A DNA stretch of 64,000 bases from Sulfuricurvum sp. (lineage in GTDB: Bacteria > Campylobacterota > Campylobacteria > Campylobacterales > Sulfurimonadaceae): the NCBI GenBank assembly GCA_030694265.1, contig JAUXYP010000001.1, positions 496,001-560,000 of the forward strand, in the 5' to 3' direction. Under the pieces are notes generated by a model, which did not search any database, was not told the origin of the DNA, and was given only the letters and a program-made list of their open reading frames with translations. The position numbers and the translations under genes were made by a program. Shown here piece by piece: positions 63,508 to 64,000 of the stretch; within the stretch, counting starts at the first letter, position 1; every line of letters starts with the position of its first letter.

Positions 63508-63954
63508 TTAATTGACGTTGTATAATTTGTCTTTGCATTTTTCATACGAGGTTGAATCCATAACCTGAATCAGTTTGATATCCACTGCCCTTAGCAGCAA
63601 AGTTACCTCGCATCCATCGCACAATTCCATCCGTTCAAAAGCATCCGTCGTAATAAGCGAATTCATCATCCCGCAAGGTGTATCGACACTCACTTCACTC
63701 AAAACAACACCCTTACGAAAATGTCGCAGTTCGCCCTGAAGATGATTCTCAATCGAAACACTCCCCTCTTTTGCACCCTTACAAATGGAGATGGCCGCCT
63801 CTTGAATATGACACTCTACTTCATCGCCAATACTGAGCCATTTAGGTGCTTTCGTTTTTAAAAGCTTAAACAGCTTGTCTTTTGCACGTATAGTAATACA
63901 GCTAAAAAACTCATCGCTTTTTATCGATTCGACCCGTGCGGCAAAAGCATTCAT
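63508..63954 (-). CDS. TOBE/Mop-domain molybdate-binding-like protein
   Basis: 148 residues. Two repeats of the Mop/TOBE kind are seen: NAFAARVESIKSDEFFSCITIRAKDKLFKLL with IGDEVECHIQEAAISICKG, then LRHFRKGVVLSEVSVDTPCGMMNSLITTDAFERMELCDGCEVTLLLRAVDIKLI. Di-Mop proteins bind molybdate or tungstate in the cytoplasm; ModE C-termini have the same arrangement, but no DNA-binding domain is present here. Its place in the nif unit suggests molybdenum storage or delivery for FeMo-cofactor. First gene visible in the leftward unit; promoter at or beyond the window edge. Confidence 0.75.
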   Translation of the reverse strand: MNAFAARVESIKSDEFFSCITIRAKDKLFKLLKTKAPKWLSIGDEVECHIQEAAISICKGAKEGSVSIENHLQGELRHFRKGVVLSEVSVDTPCGMMNSLITTDAFERMELCDGCEVTLLLRAVDIKLIQVMDSTSYEKCKDKLYNVN

Positions 63955-64000
63955 ATGATCTCCTTACCATAGATAGATAACAATCTTTTTATCAATCACA

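Overview
The window reads as chromosome of a mesophilic, low-to-mid GC member of the Campylobacterota (Epsilonproteobacteria), most like the Sulfuricurvum/Sulfurimonas group. The taxonomic inference rests on the two-component pair resembling Helicobacter ArsRS, the tmRNA tag (ANNTNYRPAYAVA, close to the Campylobacter/Helicobacter type), spermidine made through carboxynorspermidine dehydrogenase and NspC, EAL-HDOD signalling proteins, TATAAT-dominated promoters without clear -35 boxes, and tightly packed overlapping genes. No database search was possible, so the genus is an inference.

Positions 1-42.6 kb are mostly core genome in short mixed operons. They hold the 3' end of lgt; a CpxP/Spy-like protein with a two-component system; panB-ruvB; an orphan Hpt protein with trpA; a DUF3943 protein; ssrA (tmRNA); a pseudopilin; a superoxide reductase; glyS with an FAD oxidoreductase; an NlpC/P60 hydrolase; a run from hemH through a HAD phosphatase, a coiled-coil membrane protein, an RraB-type protein and an MFS-acyltransferase fusion to dgkA; carboxynorspermidine dehydrogenase and nspC; two EAL-HDOD proteins; amrB and amrA (10 kb apart); tgt-pdxJ-pdxA; recQ; tRNA-Glu; a receiver-RHH fusion; a DUF234 protein; MscS; an Fe-alcohol dehydrogenase; and a CPA2 antiporter.

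Positions 42.6-64 kb are a nitrogen-fixation region. Reading leftward are nifH, a 119-aa protein, nifD, nifK, a 61-aa protein and two paralogous CxC mini-proteins. Next come a rightward membrane GGDEF protein, then leftward nifB-nifV-GNAT-DUF683-BFD-like-GNAT. Rightward from a divergent promoter region run a NifX-like protein, a thiol-peroxidase-like protein without the usual cysteine, and DUF3050, followed by SIR2-like-clpP-clpX. A small accessory insertion (REP-like palindrome, RelB/YafQ toxin-antitoxin, TIR-like protein) separates clpX from nifS. Leftward at the edge are a Mop/TOBE protein, ferredoxin, NifX, ferredoxin and a 113-aa protein. nifE, nifN, nifU and an obvious nif regulator are not in the window and may lie to the right.

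The strongest non-coding signal is a shared motif, GAAC-N5-(T/A)TGCA, found upstream of six nif-region transcription units (nifH, the CxC pair, nifB, the NifX-like operon, SIR2-clpPX, nifS). In five of the six it ends 29-37 nt before the start codon. Its geometry equals a sigma-54 -24/-12 promoter with an epsilonproteobacterial GAAC-type -24 box. This ties the unexplained SIR2-like-ClpP-ClpX operon and the CxC proteins to the nitrogenase regulon, and I regard these as the most promising leads. There is no gap longer than about 300 bases without an annotated gene: the two longest inter-CDS stretches hold ssrA (6586-7138) and tRNA-Glu (33138-33536).
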